From Spirodela intermedia (Eukaryota; Streptophyta; Magnoliopsida; Alismatales; Araceae): DNA of 64,000 bases. The stretch covers positions 2,140,501-2,204,500 of the forward strand of contig LR746275.1 of NCBI GenBank assembly GCA_902729315.2. Direction: 5' to 3'. Each line of letters starts with the position of its first letter. Within the stretch, counting starts at the first letter, position 1. The notes under the pieces are model-generated. The model ran no database searches. It was not told the DNA's origin and was given only the letters and a program-made list of their open reading frames with translations. The position numbers were made by a program, and so were the translations under genes. Of this stretch, positions 35,877-48,700 are shown piece after piece.

Positions 35877-38800
35877 ATGGCTATGGCGAGGGGGAGCTCC
35901 GGACTGGCTTACCCCGACAGATTCTTCGCGGCTGCGGCCTACGTTGGATTCGGCGGATCTCCGGACTCGGCATCCACAGGTGTGATCTCCAAATTTCCCA
36001 ACGACGTTGCTCTCCTGCTCTACGGCCTCTACCAGCAGGTAAGCTGGCATTGATCCTGTGCATTTTCCCGAGGATCTGAAGGTCGATTCCTGAATTCAAC
36101 GCATTATCGATTTGTTACTTTCGCATAATCGGGATCTGAGCGTTGGGAGTTTCTGGAATGAGCGTGGTTTGCCTTTTAGTTTCGTTCTTGAATATACGGT
36201 TTTCCAGGTGTCAGAGCGGATCCGTTTGCCACTTTTCGCTTCTTGATATTCACCTGAGGAAATGTAATCCAGATCCTAGTGTTTCTAGCTCATTATTCGG
36301 GTTAACTTTCACTAATATTATAAAATCGTTTTTTATGCTCTTTGAAGAACGTTGAAAAGTAGCGGACAATGATATCGACATCAATTGTAATGATTTAAAG
36401 TTTGTTTCTTACCACAGGCAACTATCGGCCCTTGCAAGGTTCCCAAACCCAGCGCCTGGAATCCTGTGGAGAATGGGAAATGGACCAGGTTTGATTTTTT
36501 CCTTCACTTATTGCAGATGACAGATTCCTGCTTTACTTACACTAGGACCGTGAGTTCTACCATAAAATTTGTGAATATGAACTATCCTGTGCGTAATGAA
36601 ATATGTTGCTCGACCAGGGGAACTTGGAGGTTTTGCTTAAAATTCATGTTTGAAATATGGTGACATGCGCTTAAAATTCATCACTCTCTTTGAGGTCACC
36701 TTCCCTTTTTTGTCGCAAACTTTTTGGCTATTTTCCATCTCAAGTAGGCTAACCGGTTCCTGATACCCTATGTTGTACGGAGAAAGGAGAGACCAGAAGA
36801 ACTGATTTTTAGGAACAAGGCATTGCCTATGGGGTCTGGTTGGCTACTGAAAACTATGTTTTCTCCATTATGCTTCTGGATATTTATTTGTCATCTGACT
36901 GTATTTCATTAACCAGGGGAGCTTGGATGCAAGGAAAAATGGGTTTTCTAGAATCTGTTTCTAGAAACGGCATGCTTCGTGAATAATTTATTCACTACAC
37001 CGTCTGTAACTATAAACAGTTCTAAATATAGAATGAAGTCGGCCCTTGCCGTCACATGTTCAAAGATTGAAAATTATAATTAGTAGGTCTTCGTATTTAA
37101 CCTTTGTGCTCTTATTCTATCTCATGAATCATTACAAAGGCAGTTGAGGCAACCGGACCTGCTGCTGAGTCTTTGTCCAGAGCCATATGTTTTTTGAAAC
37201 TGAGAAGTCTAGTCCCCTTTTTCAAGTCCCCTTTTTCAAGTGCCTTTTTTTTTCTTCTTGAACATTCTCGTTCAGGACTCATATGAGGCTATCCTAATGA
37301 ATTCACCTTAAAACATCTCTGTCATTCATGCATAGAGATTATCTATGGATGATGAATACAAATGTTTACATGTTTGAATTTAAATGAAGAAGCTATGGAC
37401 GAAGACATCTTCCTTCATACTGAATAATTACTTTCTATCTGCCAGCACGGAATGAAGGTCTATCATGGATGTATATTTGGTGTGATGTGATTGTATTTCG
37501 AAAACTATGGTAATTTTATTTCTTTTTTTATCTAAATAATTTTGTATAGAAATCTTGTTCAGGTATCGCTTTTTTTTGTTGATTTGGGTCTTATTTCTTC
37601 ACTATGATCGTAATCATATTTTTACAGCCAATTAGTATCCAGCCGTTATAAAAAAGACACTGGATAGAAAATATGTCAGTTTTAGAGACGGATATATTTT
37701 ATCGAATTGTTATCATCTGTATAAATATGTAGGTGAATTCTCCACCTTTTTTATCTTCTTCGTGGGCTGCACCTGAAGATATATGGTACTTCGCATTTAT
37801 GCCACAATATTTTACCTATCTAACTGGACCTAAAATAATTGCAAATGGATTATATCATGTGATCTTACATAACTAAACTGTTTAGATCAACAATGCATAT
37901 TATTGCATCTTCTCATTGATTGATGACTAAATACCTGTTGTTATTTATGTGAGTATGGTCATTTATGAGAAAATATTTCCAACTAGTTTATTGACAATGG
38001 TCATTCCTTACAGTTGGAATGGACTTGGAAACATGGCTTCAACTGAGGCAATGCGCCTTTTTGTTAAACTTTTAGAAGTGAGTACACTTGAAATTTATTG
38101 ATCTTGCTGAGTTCTGGGTGTTCGTTTGCTGAGTTATTGAAATCATGTTGATGATTTAAATAGGAAGAAGATCCTGCTTGGTATTCAAGAATACCAGAAA
38201 CTGTTGTGGAACCTGTTGTGGAACCTGTTGTGGACAAGGAAGTGAAAGTGGAACTGGAAGTGGAAGTGGAAGTGAAAGTGAGTTCGTGACTTTTTTGTGG
38301 ATTTTTTTTTGTTTTACTGAATTACATTTGCACAGTTATCATAATGCCTTTTACATGTTTGTTTGACGGCAGTAATTATGGCACAGTTAATGTGCCTTGC
38401 AAATTTCGTTCAATGTTTTTCAGACTGTGTTCTTAAAGCATTGTTAGTGTTCAACCCTCGCCAATAGTTTGCATTTGACGCCTGTTACTTTTTTCTTCTT
38501 TGCCTCAATATGCTTGATGTTGTAATGACCCTTCTGCCTTTGGAGATGAACAAGCATCTACTTGAAAAGCATTTAAAATGTCAAAAAAATAACAACAAAT
38601 GTTACTGAAAGAATGTAAGGCACTTGCGATCTGTCAGTCTTAGTAGCCAAAAACTTCTCATTTATAATTCACAATCTCTCATGTATCCAATTTGTTCATA
38701 AGTACATTATAAAGTATAAGAATGAAGAGGGTAATGGAAAACTAGCGCTAATATCTATCAACATCAATACAATATGGAGAGAAGGATGAAGAATGCAAGG

Positions 38801-41800
38801 TTTATACACTTTATATTTTGCCCAATTGATGTTTTCATCAATCAAACATTTTTTTCTTGTTGAAAGTATTGGTTTCTGCCAATCCAACCTATTCTGTAGT
38901 TCTATGAAGGTTAAGGTATCGTTTTTGCTCTGCTTGATTGTAAATATTTCTGTATTTTTATGCACAGAACATGTGTAGAAGGGTTGTGATCTCTATTCTT
39001 TATAAATTAGATGCATCAGTCATCCTCAGTTGAGCCATTGGTTTGAGGGCTTTGTATTCTCCTCCAGGAAAAAAATGGTGCTTTCCTGAAGATTTACATA
39101 TTATCATTGTTTGAAGTTAAATTCTTCTAACAAAGCAGATTATTGTTCGTTGGTTTATATCCCTTTCTCTGATTTTATCCTTGTTTTTTTCCTTTGAATA
39201 AGCCAAAGGTAGACTTAGGAAGAGCAGATGGAGACTTCCATCCAGAGCCGGACATCATACCCACAGAAAATGGGAATACACTGGAAACTCCGGGCGTAGA
39301 TGTCCCATCAGGTGGCCTGGGTGGTATTAACATTTATGATCAGTGGATTGCACCTGAGGTCTCTGGACAACCCCCGAAGTCCAGATATGAGGTATAGTGA
39401 GCACTGTCATATACTTCTTAACTGTTTTGCTTAATTCTATTTTTATGCAAAAGTGTTGGACCTGAACTTAATTTTGGCAGCATGGAGCAGCTGTGGTGCA
39501 AGAAAAAATGTACATTTTTGGAGGAAACCATAATGGTCGTTACCTCTCTGATCTTCAGGTACATCATGCATACATTTCGTTAAAGGAATGAACTGTATCG
39601 AAAAATTCGGTTCTAAATAACTATGAACTTGCTTATTGAAGTGTTTAAGTTGAATGATTTCATTTAAATCGTGTAAATTTTTCACTTTGGAGCATTCAAG
39701 TTTCTGGATTTGAAGAGTTTGACATGGTCAAAGATAGAAGCTAAGGTGCAAACTCCTGATTCATCTAACACAGCACTTCCAGTTCCATGTGCTGGCCATT
39801 CCTTGGTAAGCATTAATTACAGAAATTTCTGGAAGTGAAGATTGCCAAACTATTTCTAATATTTTTTAAATTGTGTAATGATACCTATCTATGGAAATTA
39901 ACATTTTTTTTTCTTAAGGTACCCTGGGGTAGTAAGATTCTCTCAATTGCGGGCCATGCAAAAGACCCTTCAGAAACTGTGACAGGTTTGATTCATTGGA
40001 TCATATTATATCCTTTTATTGTTCATTTATTTATATTCATGAGTTTGATTTTTTTTTCATTTTTTGCGCTTTTTCCTGATAATAGTGAAGGAATTTGATC
40101 CTCAGACCTGCACATGGTCAGACTTAAAGGCCTATGGGAAGGCTCCGGTACGTTTTTTTCATTTTTCTTCGCCCTGGTTATAAACTTATAGTTCCATTTG
40201 TATTCTTAGTGGAGCTTATTTAGTGTGCATTTTTTTTCTTTAATACTGGTTTTATGTATTTGAAATTGATGCCTTTAAATTTCCCATGTTATTTAATTGG
40301 CGTGGGGAGTATAATTTCAACGTACCTGGAACTGTAGAATGCAGGTTTATGTATTAGGCCATCTAACATCAGAAAGAATGCTGATGTAGATCATGTGGAT
40401 TCTATCAAAATATGTTGCCTTAGCTGTGTTTTTTGCTTATAAGATGTTCTATATCTTTATTAAATAAATATAATGGATGTCTAATGCAACATTATCGTCA
40501 TTCAAACGAATATAATGGATGTTTTGTCGTCCTTATGTATTGATATTAACCATAAGATGATCTCCACATCTAATGAGCTCAGGGAGTTTCGTGCTGACTG
40601 AGCGTTGCTTCCATTTTGTTTGAATGCTTCTGAGTTTTGGGGGTACCATTTAGAGAATCGAAGCTAAGTAATGACCTTAATTTACATGTATGATTTAAAT
40701 GGCCTATAAACATTATTCTGCATACTATGAATGTGAACTTTTTTTCGTGACCCTTACACGTTTGATTCCCGAAACTTGTGTCTTTGATCATCATTAAGAG
40801 AAGCAACTTGGTTTTCTTGTGTGATTTATTACACCTCAGATATCAGAAAGTATCTTGCTATAAATAGCTTGCACTCAAATTGCAGGTTGCACGAGGAGGC
40901 CAGTCTGTTACCCTTGTTGGTATGAATTTAGTCATGTTCGGGGGACAGGATGCAAAAAGAGCTCTTCTCAATGACTTGCACATTCTTGATCTCGAAACCA
41001 TGACATGGGACGACATTGATGCTGTGTAAGAAGATATTGAGTTCCTTCCCTTAATGTTTATATTGTCCATGTGAATAAATAGCATGTTCTTTTATACTAG
41101 CTTAACATTTTTAGCTCACGTTAAAAGAATAATAGCTTATGATTGTTCCTTTCTTATTAATGATATAATAATTTCTCTTTCATTTTACCATTGGGCTGCT
41201 GATTATTATCGCAATATTGCAGATCTTCAAGCTGTCAGTGCATTCTGCACAAGAAAAACTTTTCCAGAGAAAACTGAAACCACATTGGTATCTTTCGAAG
41301 GATCAGCCTGGTTTTATCAACATTAGGAATAAGCCATAGGAACATGCATCGTATCGTAATAAAGTATTTTCCTAAGATGAAGTACAGGCACCGGAGAAAA
41401 CAATGAAATTACGAGGTGCCTAATTTATAGAGATAAACATTTTTCCCTACTCAATTCTGACCCTTCGAATTCCACCAAAGAATTATTGATTTCATCTTGA
41501 AGACCGTTAGTCTAAGGATGGGGATATAGCATTTGAGAATGCCTTTTGTAATTGCCACAAATTGTTTCAGTATGACGGTCTGTTATGTCATGTATGACAG
41601 AACTCTTGGTCATCCAGTTATATTCCTAAAGTAGGTTTATGACTCTACTCCAAGATTTTGGATATTTAAAGTTGAAAATTTCGAAGCATGCTTGGCATTT
41701 CGGAGACTGTTTACGAAATCCCTTTGTTCTGAAGGATTTTATGCCCACTTGCTTCCTGAGGCATCATCACATGTGATGATATCATGCTATTATTATGCTT

Positions 41801-43987
41801 CTTAATAGCTTGTGTCTTCGTGGTTTTCATTCTCTCACCGTATATTTAAGAATGCCGTGACAACCATTCCTTTCCTATCGAGCATTACTAGAAGCTTGTG
41901 CTTTCCCTGAATTGTAGGGGGGTGCCGCCATCTCCAAGGTCAGACCATGCTGCAGCCGTACATGCAGACAGATACGTGTTAATTTTTGGAGGTGGATCAC
42001 ATGCAACATGCTTCAATGATCTGCATGTCCTTGACCTACAGAACGTAAGAGTTTCTTCATCTATGCGCATTCAGACAGTATTGAGTTGTTTTTTCGATTC
42101 CATTCATTGATAGACATAATATCTAAGCGAACTGAGAAATTTTATTGTAGATGGAATGGTCGAAACCTAAACAGCAAGGCATCGTACCATCTCCACGAGC
42201 TGGCCATGCAGGTGTCACAGTTGGGGAAAACTGGTACATTGTTGGCGGTGGTGATAATATAAATGGTACGTTCCACTGACATTGCTCGCATTTTTCCATC
42301 CCCACAAATTCTTTGCTTGGCATTGTTGGAAGAAGAACTGTTTTATTTACATATAAGGTGTTCCATTCATTGAACATAACCATATTTTGCACATGGCTCC
42401 GATATTTTGTATCAAAATGACATCCTCAGTAAAAAAATTAGATGTGCACAAGACCATTCAAGTGCGCATTTAATATAAAAATTGTGATAAGAGCTGTTTT
42501 TAATAGTTCTTATGAAGCAAGAACCAATCTTTCTTGGGCGAATATTACCTCTGCAGTAAGACTCCGAAGGTCGTACCTTTCATGTGGAGCTTTCATAGTA
42601 TTTCCTTGAATAGCAAGGACAGCATGCTTACTTTCTACAAACTTTATAGAAAGATAATGTGTGACATATAATTTGCTTTGCACATTTTTACGTAACTCGT
42701 GTAATACTCTGCAGGGGTGTCCGAAACACTGGTGTTGAATATGTCTACCTTGGTCTGGTCAGTTGTCACTACCGTTCAAGGGCGTGTACCTCTCGCCAGT
42801 GAGGTGTGAATCCTTTTAAGAATTGAATTTTTACAAAAAAAAAAATGAGTTGGATGAACCTATGGAGATGATTGCTATTCCGGGAGATACTGTGGGTGAT
42901 ATCAGTGAAATCATTTTGAGAAAAACTTGAAAGCTGGATAGTGATTCTCAATTGAAAGCTTCTTGTTGTTATACTTGTGGTTCTCTTAAAAGCATATTTT
43001 TCTTAAGAATCTAAAAGTAAGTGTTGATCAGACACATGCACAACAACGTGTTTCTCACATTTAGGGTATAATTCAAGTAGACATTGCAGTCAGAGAAGCA
43101 GCAGCCGGGAAAGGGCATGGTGAATATTATTTGAATTGTAGGATCTATCGAGATAATGGTAAAAAGTATGCAACATTAAGCCTTGTTCTCCATAAGTGTT
43201 TTCATTTTTTTCCCAAATCTGATTGATATCTTATAGCTGGAAACTGTGGGTGAATATAGCTGATGATGGGAGTCTTCAGGTAGCCGGAAAGTACAACCCT
43301 ATGGATTGGACTTCTAACCTATTTTTGTATGATGTTTTGCCCGTGAATCGCGATTATCAATCAACAATCTGAGTGCCACACTCATGAAGGATCTTGTCTT
43401 AGGTACAGCAGTTAACATTCTGAAATATGCTAACGAAGCTTTCTTCTTAACCTCCATGTTGTCTAATAGTGTAGACAAGATGAACCTCGGAGTTTAAAAA
43501 TTTTCATACACTCAATGTCTGGATCTGGTTGTCTAACAGTGGAATTAGAGAGAAACCTCGGAAACTGACTCTGGTGCCAGATTGAGGGGGGCAGAGGTTA
43601 GCCCCGTGGTGGGGGGGAGCAGGATCCTGGGCCCAGCCCCTCTTTATGCCTAAGCCCAGGAAAAATGGGCTGGTGGTCTCTGTGCTTTTTCATTTCTGAT
43701 AGCTCTATTCCTTTGATGAGTCTTGAGAAACGGAAATCAAATGACTAGTTTTTGCAAAATTCTCTGGACACTTCGTTTCTTACAGTTCTCTGGTAGGATA
43801 TGAATTTTCTTGCTATTCTGATCTTGTTCATCTTCAGGGCCTGAGTTTGGTTGTGAGCTCCCACATGGGAGAGGATATTCTGGTTTCCTTCGGCGGTTAC
43901 AATGGACGGTACAGCAATGAGGTTTGTCGAACGTTATTTTCTTCTTTTCATCTGTGCAATTTTTTTTCGCGGGAACCTCTTCACGTC

Positions 43988-44024
<37 letters not shown>

Positions 44025-45171
44025 AATGGTAGGTTTATGCTCTTAAACCAAGTCACAAATCAGGGTTGCATCCCAAAATGTTGGAAAGGCCCGAGTCTGA
44101 GAGCGTTGGTGGCCAGCTTCCCATATCGAATGCACCCAGGGACGGTGAACCCGAGTTTGGAACCGATCAAGACCGGAAAATAAGTGAAGCCGTTGCGGAC
44201 GATGTGAACTCTGAACACGCGGTAATTTCATCTCATCCGGTGCATATTCATGGCGACGGTTAAATTATTCATGGTTCGCTGGTAACTCTGCACACAGAAT
44301 TAGTAGCCATAGTTGACAGGTCTTGGGAAAGATCCCCGGGTAGTGTACAATAATGACATCTGTTTGACAGAATGTCAGAAGCAAGGCAACGGACGAACAA
44401 CTGCTAGCCACCCTTAAAGCAGATAAAGAAGAACTAGAAGCTGCGCTCGCCAAAGAGGAACTGCAGAGACATCAGCTTAAGCAAGAGTTGACCGAATCAG
44501 AGGCACGGAATGTAGAGCTTACCAAGGCAACTATCTCTTCCCTCTTTTTTATCTATTTCCAGAAACAGTATATCAGGTCGCACGTGATCTAAAAAAAAAA
44601 GCATATTTCCTTCTCGTTAATTGAAAATAGGAAATCGTTAATTCTCCTGAGTTTTTTTGTGTCCTGAAATTCTTCAGGAACTCCAATCTGTGAGAGGCCA
44701 GCTCGCCGGTGAACAATCAAGGTGCTTCAAGCTCGAGGTGTGTATCTTTTTGGCTTCCGTCAGTGTTTCTCATTACCCACTTCTATACACTCTGTTTCAC
44801 CGAAGAAAATGGCACTGCATAGGACATCTCAAAGTCTTCCCTCCAGTTAGTCTCCAGGCAATATCTTGGTCAATCCCAGATGATCAGCCCCATAAGATCA
44901 TTAAAACTAGATCAACGTGTGTTCTCCAATTCTTTTAGAGATCTCTTTTTTCGAGATCAAAAAAATGGTCTCAATTGGGTCCTCCAAGCAGGTGGACATC
45001 GCCGAGCTGCGACAGAAGCTCCAGACCTTGGAAACCCTACAGAAGGAGCTCGAGCTGCTCCGACGGCAGAAAGCCGCGTCGGAGCAGGCAGCACTGGACG
45101 CAAAGCAGAGGCAGAGCCCGGGAGGCGTGTGGGGTTGGCTCGCCGGCCCCCCCTCCGACCCGTCCGCCTGA
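35877..45171 (+). CDS. Kelch-domain acyl-CoA-binding protein (ACBP4/ACBP5-like, 683 aa)
   Basis: Exons: 35877-36038, 36418-36488, 38014-38077, 38164-38277, 39203-39391, 39481-39558, 39701-39805, 39919-39985, 40086-40147, 40886-41025, 41918-42044, 42151-42265, 42715-42803, 43838-43921, 44033-44221, 44371-44526, 44678-44737, 44992-45171; phases close to 683 codons and TGA. The ACB domain spans about residues 14-115 (YPDRFFAAA, LLLYGLYQQATIGPC, SAWNPVENGKWT, STEAMRLFVKLLE) and binds acyl-CoA esters. Kelch repeats follow (about 195-490: MYIFGGNHNGRYLSDLQ, LVMFGGQDAKRALLNDLHIL, YVLIFGGGSHATCFNDLHVL, ILVSFGGYNGRYSNEVYAL). A coiled coil spans about 555-660 and the tail has GGVWGWLAG. The class is cytosolic in Arabidopsis. 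Exon 4 encodes a repetitive VEPVVEPVVDKEVKVELEVE segment. Intron 16 appears to use a GC donor. An exon-like fragment lies in intron 13. Confidence 0.95.
38199..38280 (+). repeat. Coding minisatellite in ACBP exon 4
   Basis: The 12-mer GTTGTGGAACCT occurs twice with a third partial copy, followed by repeated GTGGAA/GTGAAA hexamers running into the donor site. The product is a valine-glutamate-proline-lysine stretch in the linker between the ACB and kelch domains. Confidence 0.85.
43075..43372 (+). pseudogene. Exon-like fragment of unknown origin in ACBP intron 13
   Basis: Two open stretches with protein-like composition: one around 43079-43153 (VDIAVREAAAGKGHGEYYLN, then CRIYRDN) and one around 43241-43372 (LWVNIADDGSLQVAGKYNP, then MDWTSNLFLYDVLPVN, ending in TGA). 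A GT (43159) and a TATAG (about 43237) lie between them, but the phases do not join into one frame. Neither part is kelch, ACB or coiled coil. It may be a captured or decayed gene piece; I cannot name a source. Confidence 0.35.
43991..44021. repeat. (CT)n tract at the ACBP intron 14 acceptor
   Basis: About 31 bases of CT ending roughly 10 bases before the AG at 44031-44032, so the microsatellite occupies the polypyrimidine-tract position. Confidence 0.88.
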
Positions 45172-45761
45172 GAGCACCCCCACTGACAGGCATGTTATTT
45201 TCACATTTCATTCTTATTTTTATTTCTCATAATTTTGCCCAGTCGATCAAGATCTTGCAGACAAGAGAATATTTATCATCTGCCCTCTTTTTGCTCATAT
45301 ATTAATCGTCATGAATAACATAATTCCATATTTACTAGCTTTACATGGATGGAATTCCATTTTTTTCCTTTTTTGTTTTTCTTTTCAAGACATCGATCAT
45401 GATTGACCTCCAGTTTGAGAAAATTTCCAAAAAAACCTTACTCGATCAACAATTGGAGACACACAGGGGGTGAAAAAAAGAAAAGGAATAGAGAGGAAAT
45501 AAATCATTGCTGACAAAACTCACCCAACATCATTAGTGTGGCTTGTTGTCATTCTAGGTTAACCATGAGAACCTCAGAGGGCCCCCGACGCATGATATAC
45601 ATAAACCTCAGCGACATGAAGATGGGCACCCTCAGAAACCTAGCAGCACAAGGTCTCAATAGAGAGCCCGCTATAACTGTGGTAGTCAAAAAAGGGCATC
45701 TAGAAAGAAAGGAAGGGGGGAAAAAAATTTGAATTGGGCAGACACGCCGGGGTCAGAGTGT
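45172..45761. other. Convergent intergenic gap (ACBP and carrier 3' ends)
   Basis: 590 bases between two stop codons on opposite strands. AT-rich, with no gene seen; it must hold both 3' UTRs and poly(A) sites. Confidence 0.5.
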
Positions 45762-48700
45762 TCACGTCAGGACGGACTCTAACCAGTCCGATGAATACTC
45801 ATAAGCCACAAAGGTGACAGCCCCTGCCGGGGCCGCCTTGATGATGGAAGGGTAGATCCCCTTGTAGAGCCCAGCAGGGCCCTCCCGCCGTATTATCTGC
45901 CGAAGGGCGTCGTACATGTTTCTGTACGCGTGGCTCTCCAGGCTTTCCCCGTACTTTGGGTGTCTCCTGAGCCCTTCGATCTGCAAGATTTGAGCCAGCC
46001 AACCCCAGTCAGGCTCTCTAAACTAGGAAAGGAACTAGAAAGGTCAGGCGGGAGGAGACATGGAAGGAGTCGCTGGATGTTTTCACTACAAATAGAGGGA
46101 GAGAAGCTGTGGAGGGGACATGGGAGACCACGAGAAGATTTCGAAGAGAATTGGATGAAGTAGAACGCCGAGAGAGAGGAGACTCTCGCTCCCCTTCATC
46201 TATTCTACAGAGAGAGAATGCTGAAAACAAGCGATCATGAGAAGAGGAGTGAGAGTGAGAGTAAGGGGGAGGGGGGGGGTCTCTCGTTGCTTAGTCATTC
46301 ATTTATAACACTAGATTTTTCTTTTGTTTTAAACTTACCTGGAATCTCTTCTTCACAACATCGAGAGGATGACAGACAGCTTTAGCGCAGGATCCCGATG
46401 CCAAGCCGCAGATAAATAGCTGGAAACTCGAGAGGCTGACATCTACCTTGACTGTGTCCACATCAGCGTACCGCGACTTATTCCATGCCTGCATAGCCAT
46501 AAGATTACAAGGGAATAAAGCATGATGCATCTGGGAGAAAAAAAAAACTCTGATCTGAAGTCAAAAGAATGAGTGATTAGGCCAACGTTCTTGTATAATC
46601 CCTAACTAGGAAGAGATGATTCGAGCGTTACCATTGACCATCTCTTGAAGGTATCGTAGGTGCCGAACTGCAGGCCTGCGTATGGAATGATCTCTATGAG
46701 TGTCGGTGTTAGTCCGGCGTACAAGCCCCGGATGCCACGATTCTTGACAATGTCGACAAGCGCAGATCTCATGTTGAGGTACACCTGAACAGGCAGAGGA
46801 ATAATTCAGCAGTGAGCACTGCATGCTGCACCAATTTAATATGATCCTATGCTGACATTTTTGCGCGCACCAGTTAGTCAGCGTATGATGAGAAAATGGC
46901 ATACAGACCAATGTATCAAGTTAGGCCGACAAAAATATTATAAAAAATATATACATGCAATACAGTCTTGATCAAGCCCAGTTAGTTGAAAGTGACCGGT
47001 TCGCATCAACTGCCGGAGATTTGCCTCGTTGACTTTGAAGAAATCCTGACAAAGGTATCGGATGATTCAGAGAGGCACAATTATTCTTCTCATTTCGACT
47101 TCAAGTTCACCAAGTCAGAGATGGCCATGCCAACAGCATAGTTGCCTGCTCAGAACCACTAAAACCCTAAAATATAATCCAATCGGATCCCCTTCACTGC
47201 TGTAAAACCCCCCCTCTGCTGACAAGCTTTCCTCCCTTGGGGAGAAACTGCTACATTCCCTCTGACGTACTGTTCTTGGATCCCCTCAGGATTGTCCGAG
47301 CATTTTTTATCCACCTACATCTGTGCGACGCAAAAAATTATGCTCCAAAGAAAGAGGAGACTTCCCCCCCGACAGCATGATGATGCCAGACAGCAACAAG
47401 TCAACCCCCACTCCGTAAGCAAAAGCATTTCATCCATATACGATATTAGCATGAAATTTTTGATTCTCTAGCATATTATATCAATATCACTCGCAACTTC
47501 GATCTAAGTAGCTGTGGTAATTAAGAATATAACCCCCGCCCCCTCCCCCCTCTTCTCCCTTCCCTTCTAAGGGTGTGTTTTGGTCAACGACCATAAAGCT
47601 GAGTAAACCAACGTTTCTACTCTGAAGTATCTAAGAGTGAGATAAAGTCAACGGTTGCAATCTCTTCTAACTATATGAAGTCGAATTTGTTAATGTGGTA
47701 GTAAATTTATTGAAGACGAACAAGTCGTGTGGCTTTGGTCCGGAGAATTGGTCAAATGTTCATCCAACCGTGGGCAACTAAGGTGGGGATTCAACCCGAC
47801 AAGGTGGCTCTTATTTTGTTTGAAGTCAAGTCAACCCATGCTTTCTGCAAGGCAAGCAGCATGGGGATGACCGAGAATGGTCCACATTCATACGGTGTGG
47901 ACGATTTATCGTAATCTCAACAATACCTAAAAAACGATCAGATTAAAAAAAAAAAAAAAAACCCTAAAAAACGAACCATGAAGTTGCAAGTCTTGGACCT
48001 ATACCTTGGGTTCCCCCTGTGATGCCAAAATTGTTCTCAAGAGATCAAATGGGTATGATCCAACTGTTGCAGCACATCCTGCCAGCCCCCCACTCACATA
48101 AGACAGATACGAACTCGACCGCAGATGATCCTCTGCATATCAGCACAAAACATTTAGGGCATCAAATCACCCCATCAGTAAAGATTGAAACCATTTTTCC
48201 AGCAGTGTAATTAGATGATACAAATATTTTTTAAATGTTTCTTGTAAAATATCATAAAAAGTAAACATTTATAATGCTGCCCAATGCGAGTTTCTCATGA
48301 AGCAGTCATTCATAGTGTGGATCGAGTCATGAGCATGGGTATTCGATGGTGATGAGACATCCAATTCCTTTTCCTGAGTCTTTTCCTCCTTATGTATAGT
48401 CTCAAGATAATGCAATCAAATCTAAAGTCTGATGCCAGACAATCTCTCACCTCTGTCTATCCATACGACCCCCAATTAGATACGTTGCGTTGACCCAACA
48501 ACATGCGTGGACTCAAATCTACGAAATCTGAGACAGTTCATTATAAGGGCCAAATATTGGTGCATACAGAGAAACTTCACAGGAAATATCAGCTGATGGT
48601 CCCACCATCATCTTAGCAGTGATGGGGTAGGGCATGAGCAGAGTAATCACGTATCTCATTTCACAGTGTTATCTGCTTTTCAGTGTTAGATGTGTGTGTA

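Noticed and set aside
43560-43680. G-rich segment with paired GGGCCCAGCCC-like motifs in ACBP intron 13
   Set aside because: Suggests a transposon edge, but I could not find terminal repeats or a target-site duplication.
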